Under the pieces are notes generated by a model, which had not been told where the DNA came from, made no database searches, and saw nothing but the letters and a program-made list of their open reading frames with translations. The translations under genes were made by a program, and so were the position numbers. 32,790 nt of DNA from a bacterium (GTDB lineage Bacteria > Omnitrophota > Gorgyraeia > Zapsychrales > Fredricksoniimonadaceae): NCBI GenBank assembly GCA_021783915.1, contig JAJXTI010000002.1:1-32790 (forward strand), in the 5' to 3' direction. Positions 10,129-19,244 of the stretch are shown piece by piece. Positions within the stretch are counted from its first letter, which is position 1; every line of letters starts with the position of its first letter.

Positions 10129-11451
10129 ATGAATATAGCTATTATTGGTTCAGGGTACGTAGGTTTAGTGACGGGGGTCTGTCTTTCCCATATAGGCCAT
10201 CATGTTATTTGTGTGGACAACAACCCTCAAAAAATAAAGGCTCTAAAAAAAGGTCGAATGCCTATTTATGAGCCCGGTTTGGAAGAATTAATGCATGAAT
10301 GTGTCATAAAGAGACGGCTTAAATTTACCGGTTCCATAAAAGAAGCTTGTCAGAAGTCTTCCGTTATTTTCTTGGCTTTACCCACCCCGCCCAAACCCAA
10401 TGGGGATGCTGATTTAACGTATATTGAAAATGCCTCACGGGAGATTGCTTTGAACATGGATTCTTATAAATTGATTGTCGAGAAGTCCACCGTTCCTGCG
10501 GAAACCGGCAAGAAAATTCGACGGACTGTTCAATTAAATTTACCCAAGCGATTTAAGGATGGCAATAAAATCCTTCTTGATTTTGATGTAGCATCAAACC
10601 CTGAATTCTTAAAAGAAGGTTCAGCCGTGCAAGATTTTATGAATCCCGACAGGGTCGTTCTTGGAGTTGAGAGTAAAAAGGCCGAGAAAATCTTGAGAGA
10701 AATTTATAAGCCTTTAAAGACAAAGATTTTGGTGACCAATATTGCCTCTTCCGAGATGATTAAGCATGCTTCTAATTCATTTTTGGCTACTAAAATTTCT
10801 TTTGTCAATGCAGTGGCGCAGATTTGTGACCGGGTAGGCGCGGATGTTTTGAAGGTTGCCGAAGGGATGGGCTTGGATAAGCGCATCGGTCGTCAATTTC
10901 TTGATGCGGGGATCGGTTATGGGGGAAGCTGTTTCCCGAAAGACGTAGATTCTTTTGTCCGTTTAGGTGAGAAAAATGGCTACGATTTTGGCTTGTTAAA
11001 AGAAGTGCGTCGTATCAACGAAACCCAACACCAGAGTTTTATTCATTTAATTGAGGAGAAAGTGTGGAACCTCAAAGAAAAAACCATAGGCATCTGGGGC
11101 CTGGCGTTTAAACCTAATACGGATGATATGCGAAGTGCCGCCTCTTTAAAAATTATCGCGCAGTTGCAGCATGAAGGAGCAAAAGTCAAAGCGTATGATC
11201 CCAAAGCGATGAGAAATGCCGCCTCTATACTTAAAGGCGTTGTTTTATGTAAAGATCCTTACAGTACTATCGAAGACGCTGATGCCTTGTTGCTATTGAC
11301 CGAATGGCCGGAGTTTAAGGAAGTCAATTTTATTCAGGTTAGAGATTCCATGCGTCAGGCTGTTATCTTTGATGGCAGGAATATGTTGGATGCTGATAAG
11401 CTTGAAGATATGGGTTTTGAATATTTCGGTATAGGGCGGGGACGTTTGTAA
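10129..11451 (+). CDS. ugd: UDP-glucose 6-dehydrogenase
   Basis: MNIAIIGSGYVGLVTGVCLSHIGHHVICVDNN, NPEFLKEGSAVQDFMNPDRVVLG, GIGYGGSCFPKDV. Confidence 0.93.
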   Translation: MNIAIIGSGYVGLVTGVCLSHIGHHVICVDNNPQKIKALKKGRMPIYEPGLEELMHECVIKRRLKFTGSIKEACQKSSVIFLALPTPPKPNGDADLTYIENASREIALNMDSYKLIVEKSTVPAETGKKIRRTVQLNLPKRFKDGNKILLDFDVASNPEFLKEGSAVQDFMNPDRVVLGVESKKAEKILREIYKPLKTKILVTNIASSEMIKHASNSFLATKISFVNAVAQICDRVGADVLKVAEGMGLDKRIGRQFLDAGIGYGGSCFPKDVDSFVRLGEKNGYDFGLLKEVRRINETQHQSFIHLIEEKVWNLKEKTIGIWGLAFKPNTDDMRSAASLKIIAQLQHEGAKVKAYDPKAMRNAASILKGVVLCKDPYSTIEDADALLLLTEWPEFKEVNFIQVRDSMRQAVIFDGRNMLDADKLEDMGFEYFGIGRGRL

Positions 11452-11542
11452 GACAGCCATTTACGGATTCGATAAGCTTACCTGTTTACTGTCATTGAGA
11501 TAATTTTTCCTAGACGAAAAGGGGTTTAATAAGGTTTTATTT

Positions 11543-12838
11543 ATGAGAACAACTGACATTTTAAGAAAAAAGATTATATCTAAAAAAGCCAACGTAGCGG
11601 TCATTGGTTTGGGTTATGTAGGCCTGCCTTTAGCCATAAGCTTTGCCCGTAAAGGCTTTAAAGTTTTTGGTATCGATACCAATGCCCAACGTATTGAGCG
11701 TTTACAAAAAGGGGAAAGCTACATTACGGATGTGGACAATCAAGACTTTGCCCCTTTGGTTCGCTCAGGCCGTTTTATGATATCCACAAATTTGGATGCT
11801 TTAAATGAGGCGGATACGGTGATCATTTGCGTGCCGACACCTATTAAACGTAAATATACGCCGGATATTTCTTATATTGTTTCGGCAGTTCGCGGAATTG
11901 CTAAGCATTTGCATCCCGGGATGCTGATAGTTTTAGAGAGCACCACCTATCCGGGGACGACTGAGGAATTGATCCAGCCTGAACTGGAAAAGAGCGGCCT
12001 TAAAGCCGGAATAGATTTTTATTTGGCGTTCTCTCCGGAACGTATCGATCCCGGCAATAAACATTTTGAAGTTACCCGGATTCCTAAGGTGGTCGGAGGC
12101 ATCACTGAAAGTTGTACCGAACTAACAATTTTATTATACGGCCAAATCATTAAACAGATCCATCCCGTTTCTTCGGCGAAAGCGGCGGAAATGACGAAAC
12201 TACTGGAGAATTCTTTTCGTATTGTCAATATCGGCTGGATCAATGAAATCGCCCAGGCTTGCCATAAAATGGGCATAGATGTTTGGGAAGTTATTGAAGC
12301 GGCCAAGACCAAACCCTTTGGGTTTATGCCTTTTTATCCAGGATTGGGCGTCGGTGGCCATTGTATACCCGAAGATCCTTTGTATCTGTATTGGAAAGCC
12401 AAACGTTTTGGCTTTAATTCCAAGTTTATTAGGTTGGCGGCGGACACTAATGCCCACATGCCTGGTTATGTCGTTCATCGACTTGAGACATTGTTATCTA
12501 AGCCGCTGTCTAAGGCCAAGCTTTTAGTAGTGGGGGTGACTTATAAAAAGGATGTTAAAGATTTACGGAAGTCTCCGGCTTTAAGGCTGCTTGAACTTCT
12601 TAAACACCATGGATCTGTTGATTATTATGACCCCTTGGTGCCTTTCTTAAAAATCGGCGGCATTGATTTACAGTCAGTCAGCCCGGACATTAAAATTCTT
12701 AAGATGTATGACTGCGTGGTCATAGCTACAGATCATACCTGTGTTGATTATGGGGCAATTAGAAAGAGTGCACGGCATATTTTTGATGTGAGGAATGTCT
12801 ATAAGGGGATTAAAGACATAAAAATAGAGAGGTTATAA
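11543..12838 (+). CDS. Nucleotide-sugar dehydrogenase, WbpA / UDP-N-acetyl-D-glucosamine 6-dehydrogenase-like
   Basis: VAVIGLGYVGLPLAISFARKGFKVFGID, SPERIDPGN, GVGGHCIPEDPLYLYWKAK. Confidence 0.88.
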   Translation: MRTTDILRKKIISKKANVAVIGLGYVGLPLAISFARKGFKVFGIDTNAQRIERLQKGESYITDVDNQDFAPLVRSGRFMISTNLDALNEADTVIICVPTPIKRKYTPDISYIVSAVRGIAKHLHPGMLIVLESTTYPGTTEELIQPELEKSGLKAGIDFYLAFSPERIDPGNKHFEVTRIPKVVGGITESCTELTILLYGQIIKQIHPVSSAKAAEMTKLLENSFRIVNIGWINEIAQACHKMGIDVWEVIEAAKTKPFGFMPFYPGLGVGGHCIPEDPLYLYWKAKRFGFNSKFIRLAADTNAHMPGYVVHRLETLLSKPLSKAKLLVVGVTYKKDVKDLRKSPALRLLELLKHHGSVDYYDPLVPFLKIGGIDLQSVSPDIKILKMYDCVVIATDHTCVDYGAIRKSARHIFDVRNVYKGIKDIKIERL

Positions 12839-13780
12839 ATGGTTTCAAACAAGACTGTTCTCGTCACAGGGGCTGCTGGTTTTATCGGAAGCCACTTGTG
12901 CGATTGGTTTATAGGCCATGGGTTTAAAGTATTGGCCTTGGACAATTTCGTTACCGGATCAATGGACAATATTGCTCATTTGACTAAAAATAAGAAATTT
13001 AAATTCATCAAACATGATATTTCCAAACCCATTCTTATCCCTGGTAAAATAAACTATGTGTTAAATTTTGCGTCACCAGCTTCGCCTGTAGATTACTTAA
13101 ACCTTTCTATCCAGACGATGAAAGTGGGGGGGCTAGGGACGCACAATGCTTTAGGTATTGCCAAGGCTAAAGGGGCCATTTTTCTTTTAGCTTCCACTTC
13201 CGAAGTTTATGGAGATCCTCTGGAACATCCACAAAAAGAAACTTACTGGGGAAATGTCAACCCTATCGGGCCCCGTGGCGTGTATGATGAAGCCAAACGT
13301 TTTGCTGAGGCCTTGACATTAGCGTATAAAAAAGTCCATAAAATGGATGTAAAGATTGTCAGGATTTTTAATACGTATGGTCCACGTATGCGTCTTAAAG
13401 ACGGACGGGTGGTCCCTAATTTCATCGACCAGATCCTTCATGGCAAACCTCTGACAATTTATGGAGATGGCAAACAAACGAGGTCTTTTTGCTACGTGGA
13501 TGATTTAGTTGATGGTATTACCAAACTCCTGTTTTCTAAAGCCACGGGCCCTATTAATATAGGTAATCCTTGTGAATTTTCTATTCGGGAATTTGCCAAA
13601 TTGGTGATGAAAACTTACGGTGGCAAAGCCAAGATTGTTTATGAACCCCTCCCCAAAGATGACCCTAAACAACGTCGACCGGATATTAGTTTGGCCCGTA
13701 AAGAGTTGGGCTGGGGACCTAAAGTGCCGCTTGAAAATGGAATAAAATTAACCATGGATTGGTTTAAAAATAATAGTTAA
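12839..13780 (+). CDS. UDP-glucuronate decarboxylase (UDP-xylose synthase-like SDR)
   Basis: [89 protein letters not shown]. Confidence 0.92.
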   Translation: MVSNKTVLVTGAAGFIGSHLCDWFIGHGFKVLALDNFVTGSMDNIAHLTKNKKFKFIKHDISKPILIPGKINYVLNFASPASPVDYLNLSIQTMKVGGLGTHNALGIAKAKGAIFLLASTSEVYGDPLEHPQKETYWGNVNPIGPRGVYDEAKRFAEALTLAYKKVHKMDVKIVRIFNTYGPRMRLKDGRVVPNFIDQILHGKPLTIYGDGKQTRSFCYVDDLVDGITKLLFSKATGPINIGNPCEFSIREFAKLVMKTYGGKAKIVYEPLPKDDPKQRRPDISLARKELGWGPKVPLENGIKLTMDWFKNNS

Positions 13781-13783
13781 TTA

Positions 13784-15610
13784 ATGAATCGCAACAGTGT
13801 TTATATTTTGGGTATTTCCGCCTTTTACCACGACAGTGCCGCTTGCCTTATTAGAAATGGAACCATTGTTGCTGCAGCTCAAGAAGAACGTTTTACCCGC
13901 AAGAAACATGACGCCTCTTTCCCTTCCCATGCTATTGAGTATTGTTTGAAAGAAGCTGGGATTAATATCGGGGACATCGCGTATGTAACTTTTTATGAAA
14001 AACCCTTCCTGAAGTTTGAACGACTATTGTTGACATATTTAAGTTATGCGCCCCGAGGCATAGGTTCGTTTTTGAAAGCCATGCCTGTTTGGCTCAAGGA
14101 AAAGATTTTTATCAAAACTTTGATCCAAGAAGAACTTCAATACCAGGGAGATATTATCTTCCCGGAACATCACGAGTCTCATGCCGCATCAGCCTTTTTC
14201 CCATCCCCGTTCGACGAAGCGGCTATTGTCACTTTCGATGGAGTGGGAGAATGGACTACGACCAGTTGGGGCAAGGGTAAGGGCAACCGCATTGAATTGA
14301 CCCAAGAGATTCAATTTCCACACTCTTTGGGGCTTTTGTATTCGGCCTTTACTTATTATATTGGTTTTCGTGTCAACTCCGGTGAGTATAAGTTGATGGG
14401 ATTGGCCCCCTATGGACAACCTAAATACGTGGACATTATCCATCGGGAATTGATTGATATCAAAGATGATGGTTCATTCCGTTTGAACTTGAAGTATTTC
14501 AATTATCCCGTTGGGCTGACCATGACCAATGGGCATTTTTATAAACTTTTTGGTCTGCCTCCCAGGAAACCGGAGGCAGAACTTGTACAGAAACATATGG
14601 ACATAGCCGCTTCCATTCAGCAAGTAACTGAAGAAATCATGGTTAAGACAGCCAACCATGTGCATAAAATGACAGGATTGGATAATCTGTGTCTGGCCGG
14701 CGGCGTGGCGCTTAACTGTGTCGGTAATGGAAAAATTTTAAAACAGACCCGTTTTAGAAATATTTGGGTACAGCCTGCGGCAGGGGATGCCGGCGGTGCC
14801 TTGGGGGCGGCCTTATTGGTATGGCACCATTATTTAAGGAATCCGCGGACAGTAGATCAGGGACATGATTCTCAACAGGGATCGTTTTTAGGGCCTGACG
14901 TGTCCGCAGACATACAAACATTGGCAGACAGCAATGGATGGGTTTACGAATATTTGTCCAATGAGAATTTGTCTGTGCGCATTGCGCGATTAATTGATCA
15001 GCAAAAAGTAGTCGGTCTTTGCCAGGGGCGCATGGAATTCGGCCCCCGGGCTTTAGGTTCCAGAAGTATTATCGGGGACGCACGCTCGGAGAAAATGCAG
15101 TCAATTTTAAATTTGAAAGTTAAATTCCGCGAATCATTCAGGCCTTTTGCTCCGGCAGTCTTACGGGAACGCGTGAGTGACTATTTCGACATGGACTGCG
15201 ATAGCCCCTATATGCTTTTGGTCGCTCCCCTGTGCGAACAAAAACGTTTGGATGACAAAGCGGGTCAAGAATTGTTTGGGATTGAGAAATTAAAATTTAA
15301 ACGGTCCGTCGTTCCCGCGATTACTCATGTGGATTATTCTGCACGCGTGCAAACAGTAGATCAACACCGTAATCCATTATTTTATCGTATTATCAAAGAA
15401 TTTGAACGCCAAACATCTTGTCCTGTGGTCATTAATACTTCTTTTAATATCCGAGGGGAACCTATTGTTTGCTCTGCACATGATGCCTATCGTTGTTTTA
15501 TGTGTACAGATATGGATTATCTATTGGTGGGAAACTGTCTTTTCGAACGCCTCAAGCAACCTAATAAAAATAAATACCGTAAAGAGGACATTGCGACTTT
15601 TTTAGATTAA
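13784..15610 (+). CDS. NodU/CmcH/SxtI-family carbamoyltransferase
   Basis: ILGISAFYHDSAACLIRNGTIVAAAQEERFTRKKHD; HHESHAASAFFPSPFDEAAIVTFDGVGEW; GRMEFGPRALGSRSIIGDAR; SFNIRGEPIV. Confidence 0.95.
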   Translation: MNRNSVYILGISAFYHDSAACLIRNGTIVAAAQEERFTRKKHDASFPSHAIEYCLKEAGINIGDIAYVTFYEKPFLKFERLLLTYLSYAPRGIGSFLKAMPVWLKEKIFIKTLIQEELQYQGDIIFPEHHESHAASAFFPSPFDEAAIVTFDGVGEWTTTSWGKGKGNRIELTQEIQFPHSLGLLYSAFTYYIGFRVNSGEYKLMGLAPYGQPKYVDIIHRELIDIKDDGSFRLNLKYFNYPVGLTMTNGHFYKLFGLPPRKPEAELVQKHMDIAASIQQVTEEIMVKTANHVHKMTGLDNLCLAGGVALNCVGNGKILKQTRFRNIWVQPAAGDAGGALGAALLVWHHYLRNPRTVDQGHDSQQGSFLGPDVSADIQTLADSNGWVYEYLSNENLSVRIARLIDQQKVVGLCQGRMEFGPRALGSRSIIGDARSEKMQSILNLKVKFRESFRPFAPAVLRERVSDYFDMDCDSPYMLLVAPLCEQKRLDDKAGQELFGIEKLKFKRSVVPAITHVDYSARVQTVDQHRNPLFYRIIKEFERQTSCPVVINTSFNIRGEPIVCSAHDAYRCFMCTDMDYLLVGNCLFERLKQPNKNKYRKEDIATFLD

Positions 15611-15620
15611 TGGAAGGTTT

Positions 15621-16013
15621 ATGAAACAACAGCAACAGAAACAGTTGAAAGTGTTCGGTTATGGTTTACCTTTGATTTTAGCAGCCCTCGGTGCGCGCCA
15701 TGCCTTTAAATATAGTTGGGATTTGTTAAGTTTGAGTTTGTCCTTACTTGCTTTATCCATCCTGGGAATTGCTATATGGAACAAACCTTTATTGGCTAAA
15801 TTATTTGGGTATTGGATGAAGGGGGCACATTTTATAGGTTCTATGGTAACAGGGATAATTTTGACTATTTTATATTATATTGTTTTTGTTCCTATAGCCT
15901 GCGTGTTAAAGTTAAGAGGAAAAGATTTCATGAATCGAGATTGGAAAAAAGAAGTCAGTTCCTATTGGATGGTAAGAAGTCCACAGCAACAAGAGTATAA
16001 GCAACAATTTTAG
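15621..16013 (+). CDS. SxtJ-family small membrane protein
   Basis: 130 aa with hydrophobic helices and the C-terminal pattern LKLRGKDFMNRDWKKEVSSYWMVR, recalled from proteins next to SxtI-type carbamoyltransferases. Confidence 0.75.
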   Translation: MKQQQQKQLKVFGYGLPLILAALGARHAFKYSWDLLSLSLSLLALSILGIAIWNKPLLAKLFGYWMKGAHFIGSMVTGIILTILYYIVFVPIACVLKLRGKDFMNRDWKKEVSSYWMVRSPQQQEYKQQF

Positions 16014-16029
16014 TAAAAAGGATGGGACT

Positions 16030-16188
16030 ATGTCTAAAACGGCAATTTTAAAAGAATTATGGGGCTTTTTGAAAGTACGTAAACGTTTTTGGCTGGCACC
16101 GATTATCATTATCTTGGTTCTTTTGAGTTTTTTGGTCATTTTTGCTCAAAGCTCAGCGGTGGCCCCTTTCATTTATACCCTCTTTTAA
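16030..16188 (+). CDS. DUF5989 / SxtK-like 52-aa single-TM protein, absent from the ORF track
   Basis: ATG 16030 to TAA 16186-16188: MSKTAILKELWGFLKVRKRFWLAPIIIILVLLSFLVIFAQSSAVAPFIYTLF. Conserved-looking KELWxFLKxRKxxWLxPI...VFAQxSAxAPFIYTLF pattern. Confidence 0.85.
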   Translation: MSKTAILKELWGFLKVRKRFWLAPIIIILVLLSFLVIFAQSSAVAPFIYTLF

Positions 16189-16263
16189 TAAGAAGAGGTG
16201 GATTAGCCTGGCCTGTTTCTTAGACAATCCAGTACGGGCGCATCACCTATTCCACACTTTAAT

Positions 16264-17892
16264 ATGGCCCAAACAACTTTAAGACAAAAGTTTGTCCTTA
16301 TAATTTTTGGTCTATCACTTACTGTTATCTTGCTTGAAATAGGCTTGCGTATTGCAGGAGCGATTGTTTTTTATTTACAGGAGCGTCATAACCATTTGTC
16401 TTTTTCTGATACGGAATATCGTATTTTATGTTTGGGAGAATCAACGACTGCTTTAGGAGGGGAAGACTCTTATCCGGGACAGTTGGAGAGGATGCTCAAT
16501 GAACACTCTAAAACCAAAAGATTTACAGTCATTAATAAAGGGGTCATTGGTACCAATACTGATTATATACGCGAACATGTGGATCAAAATTTAGATCAGT
16601 ATAAGCCACAGTTGGTAATTGTAATGATGGGGGTCAACGACCGTTTTTATTTTAGGCCTCCTCAGGGCCCTCAATGGCTATGGCAGATACAATTATATTT
16701 TAAGAATTTCCGTGTTTATAAATTAGTCAACCTTCTTTATGAGCATATCACACACCATATTAAAGGAACAAAAGCCACGCCCGAAGACAACGATAACCTT
16801 CAATACGGGCATAATTATCAACGGACTGAAAATTTTCTCGAAGATCTCATCATTGGCTTTACAAAGAGTCTACAAAGGCATATCACCAATGCACAGCGAT
16901 ATAAACGAAATAATCAACTTCCTCAAGCCCAACAAGAGTATCTTCTCGCCCATCAGGCCGCTGAGCGTATCAGCCTGGCTTATGTTGATTTGGCTCGTCG
17001 TTATTACCAACGGGGCCTTTTAGAAGAAACCCAAAGCTTTTTGGAAAAGGCTGTTAGGTTTGATCCCCTGGTATCAGATACTTATGAACAGTGGGGAGAA
17101 CTTTATCTGTCCCAAGGCAAAGGGCAGGAAGCCATTAAAGCTTTTCAAACGGCCATTGAGCTCGATCCTAAAGACAATGACTACTTAGTGGGACTGGCCA
17201 GGGCCTATCATCAACAAGGCGACCCAAAAGCTTTCATTGTTTATACAGAGCATTTAAACCGTGCCCCCAACGATTATTGGGGGTACGTTGAATTGGCACA
17301 ATGGTTTAAAGAAAAGAAAATCTATGCCGAGGCTGAAGTAAATTTAAGACATGCCATTGAGCTTGAGCCTTATTTCGATCGCGCTTATTTTGATATGGAG
17401 CAATTATTAGACGAACAGGGGCAATACCAAAAGGAAGAGGGTTTCTACCTAAAGCAGCTTTCTCTTAAGCCGAACAATCCCCTTGTTTTTCGGGCGCTAG
17501 GACTGCTTTACCAAAAGGAGGGTAAAGAAGGTTTGGCCAAAGAGTATTTTAAGAAGGCCTTGCAATGGGGACTGTCTGAATATAGACCAGAAACTTTAGC
17601 CAATTATGACAGTGTTTTAAATAAAGTCTTGAGCCGGGGGATACCGATTATCGTCATGCAGTACCCTTTGAGGAGCATTGATACTTTGAAAGATTATTTG
17701 GGGCAAAAACGGGGTGTAATTTTTGTGGAAAATAAACAAAATTTCAAAACAGCTTTACAGTCAGGCACTTACAGTGATTATTTTAAAGATACTTTTGCCA
17801 ATGATTTTGGCCATTGTACACGTAAGGGTAATGAATTAATCGCCCGAAATTTGGCGGGAGTGATTTTGAAGATGAATAACAGGTCATTTTGA
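16264..17892 (+). CDS. Membrane-anchored SGNH/GDSL-type hydrolase with internal TPR repeats
   Basis: N-terminal TM helix, LCLGESTTALGGEDSYPGQL, VIVMMGVNDR, TPR repeats (YEQWGELYLSQGKGQEAIKAFQTAIELDPKDNDYLVGLARAYHQQGD), C-terminal DFGHCTRKGNELIA (DxxH). Confidence 0.85.
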   Translation: MAQTTLRQKFVLIIFGLSLTVILLEIGLRIAGAIVFYLQERHNHLSFSDTEYRILCLGESTTALGGEDSYPGQLERMLNEHSKTKRFTVINKGVIGTNTDYIREHVDQNLDQYKPQLVIVMMGVNDRFYFRPPQGPQWLWQIQLYFKNFRVYKLVNLLYEHITHHIKGTKATPEDNDNLQYGHNYQRTENFLEDLIIGFTKSLQRHITNAQRYKRNNQLPQAQQEYLLAHQAAERISLAYVDLARRYYQRGLLEETQSFLEKAVRFDPLVSDTYEQWGELYLSQGKGQEAIKAFQTAIELDPKDNDYLVGLARAYHQQGDPKAFIVYTEHLNRAPNDYWGYVELAQWFKEKKIYAEAEVNLRHAIELEPYFDRAYFDMEQLLDEQGQYQKEEGFYLKQLSLKPNNPLVFRALGLLYQKEGKEGLAKEYFKKALQWGLSEYRPETLANYDSVLNKVLSRGIPIIVMQYPLRSIDTLKDYLGQKRGVIFVENKQNFKTALQSGTYSDYFKDTFANDFGHCTRKGNELIARNLAGVILKMNNRSF

Positions 17893-17912
17893 GGCGTTTT
17901 CGATGATAGTTG

Positions 17913-17941
17913 TTGAATAAAGATATTTCTTTGGTTATACT
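17913..17941 (+). promoter_or_regulatory. Strong sigma70-like promoter upstream of the split ThDP enzyme
   Basis: TTGAAT (17913-17918), 17-nt spacer, TATACT (17936-17941), followed by AAGAGGTGAT Shine-Dalgarno and ATG at 17968. Confidence 0.6.
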
Positions 17942-17967
17942 ACACCCGATTTTTTTAAGAGGTGATA

Positions 17968-18579
17968 ATGGTTAAAAAAGAAGATATTGTTGCTTTTGAG
18001 CAAGAGATCGCCGCAATTTTCGCTACAGGTGTCATCCGAGCTCCCATCCATTTGCGTGCTGGACGGGAAGATTATCTGGTACAAATTTTTAAAGACCATC
18101 ATATAGGCGATGAGGACTATGTTTTTGGCTTTTGGGATTCCCACGAACTGGCCCTGCTCAAAGGAGTACCCCGCCAAGACCTCAAGCAAGCTATTTTAGA
18201 TGGTAAAAGTATTTCTTTATGTTTCCCTCAACATAAAGTCCTTTGTTCCGGCATTGTCGGATCCCTCATGGGGACGGCAGCAGGGGTGGCTTGGTCACTT
18301 AAAACTCAAAGCAAAAAGGGCCGGGTATTTTTGTTTTGCGGGGACATGTCCGCGGAAACAGGCATCTTTCACGAAGCGGTTAAATATGTTTATAATTTTG
18401 ATTTACCGGCGACTTTCGTTGTCTGTGATAACGGGGTCAGTGTCATGACCAATACCCGGGAAACCTGGGGGGCGCAGGAGCCGTGGTTTAAGGACACAAA
18501 GTATGAGAAAAAGATTATTTATTTTAAATATACTAACGGCTACCCGCACTCAGGCCTTGGGAAGTTGATTAAGTTTTAA
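17968..18579 (+). CDS. ThDP-dependent enzyme, transketolase N-terminal / E1-alpha-like subunit
   Basis: GDMSAETGIFHEAVKYVYNFDLPATFVVCDNGVSVMT matches the ThDP PP-domain pattern (GDG...N) of E1-alpha/transketolase. ATG at 17968 preferred over the GTG at 17962. Confidence 0.8.
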   Translation: MVKKEDIVAFEQEIAAIFATGVIRAPIHLRAGREDYLVQIFKDHHIGDEDYVFGFWDSHELALLKGVPRQDLKQAILDGKSISLCFPQHKVLCSGIVGSLMGTAAGVAWSLKTQSKKGRVFLFCGDMSAETGIFHEAVKYVYNFDLPATFVVCDNGVSVMTNTRETWGAQEPWFKDTKYEKKIIYFKYTNGYPHSGLGKLIKF

Positions 18580-18645
18580 TGATCCCCACCGTTTTGATTT
18601 GTTTTTTGGAATGTAAAACGAATCAGTGAGGAACAAATTAACATT

Positions 18646-19242
18646 ATGACAACCACTACACAACTAAAATATTTTGATGAACTTAAAAGGACCATGGAAT
18701 GGCTTGCTCAACAGCCCAAGGTCATGTTTGTGGGTCAAACCGTGGCAGGGCCTGGAACATTTATGTTTCAAACCTTAAGGGACTGTCCTAAGGAACGCAC
18801 TCTTGAGATGCCTATCAATGAAAGCTTTCAAATGCAGTTTACTATCGGTATGGCTTTAGCCGGATACATTCCAATTTCAGTTTATCCTCGTCAGAATTTT
18901 TTGTTGTTAGCTACGGCGGACATGGCTAATATGCTTGATAAAATTCCAGCCATTAGCGAAGGTCAATGGCCCATTAAAGTTATTATCCGGGTCGCCACCG
19001 GTCCTGATGCCCCTGTTCATCCAGGGCACCAGCATATTGGTAACTATTCCCAGGCTTTTCGTGAATTATTCAAGACCATTGATGTTGTGGAACTTAATAA
19101 TGCACAAGACATTTTCCCTGCCTACAAGAAAGCCCTTGAGCGTACGGATGGGAAATCAACCCTGATCATCGAGCATGGTAATTTTTATAGTGAAGAATAT
19201 TATGCCAAACGGATGATCTCAAGCCAAACCAAATTTTCTTAA
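18646..19242 (+). CDS. ThDP-dependent enzyme, transketolase Pyr-domain / E1-beta-like subunit lacking the C-terminal domain
   Basis: LEMPINESFQMQFTIGMALAGYIPISVYPRQNFLLLATADMANMLDKIP resembles a Pyr domain with its conserved Glu; only 198 aa. Confidence 0.8.
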   Translation: MTTTTQLKYFDELKRTMEWLAQQPKVMFVGQTVAGPGTFMFQTLRDCPKERTLEMPINESFQMQFTIGMALAGYIPISVYPRQNFLLLATADMANMLDKIPAISEGQWPIKVIIRVATGPDAPVHPGHQHIGNYSQAFRELFKTIDVVELNNAQDIFPAYKKALERTDGKSTLIIEHGNFYSEEYYAKRMISSQTKFS

Positions 19243-19244
19243 AA

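Noticed and set aside
15340-15351. TGCACGCGTGCA perfect 12-bp palindrome
   Set aside because: Within the carbamoyltransferase CDS; a 6-bp arm is expected by chance many times in 33 kb.
15621-16013. Gln-rich ends of the SxtJ-like protein (MKQQQQKQ...QQQEYKQQF) as a possible repeat expansion
   Set aside because: Short and codon-mixed; insufficient evidence for a functional or repeat-driven feature.
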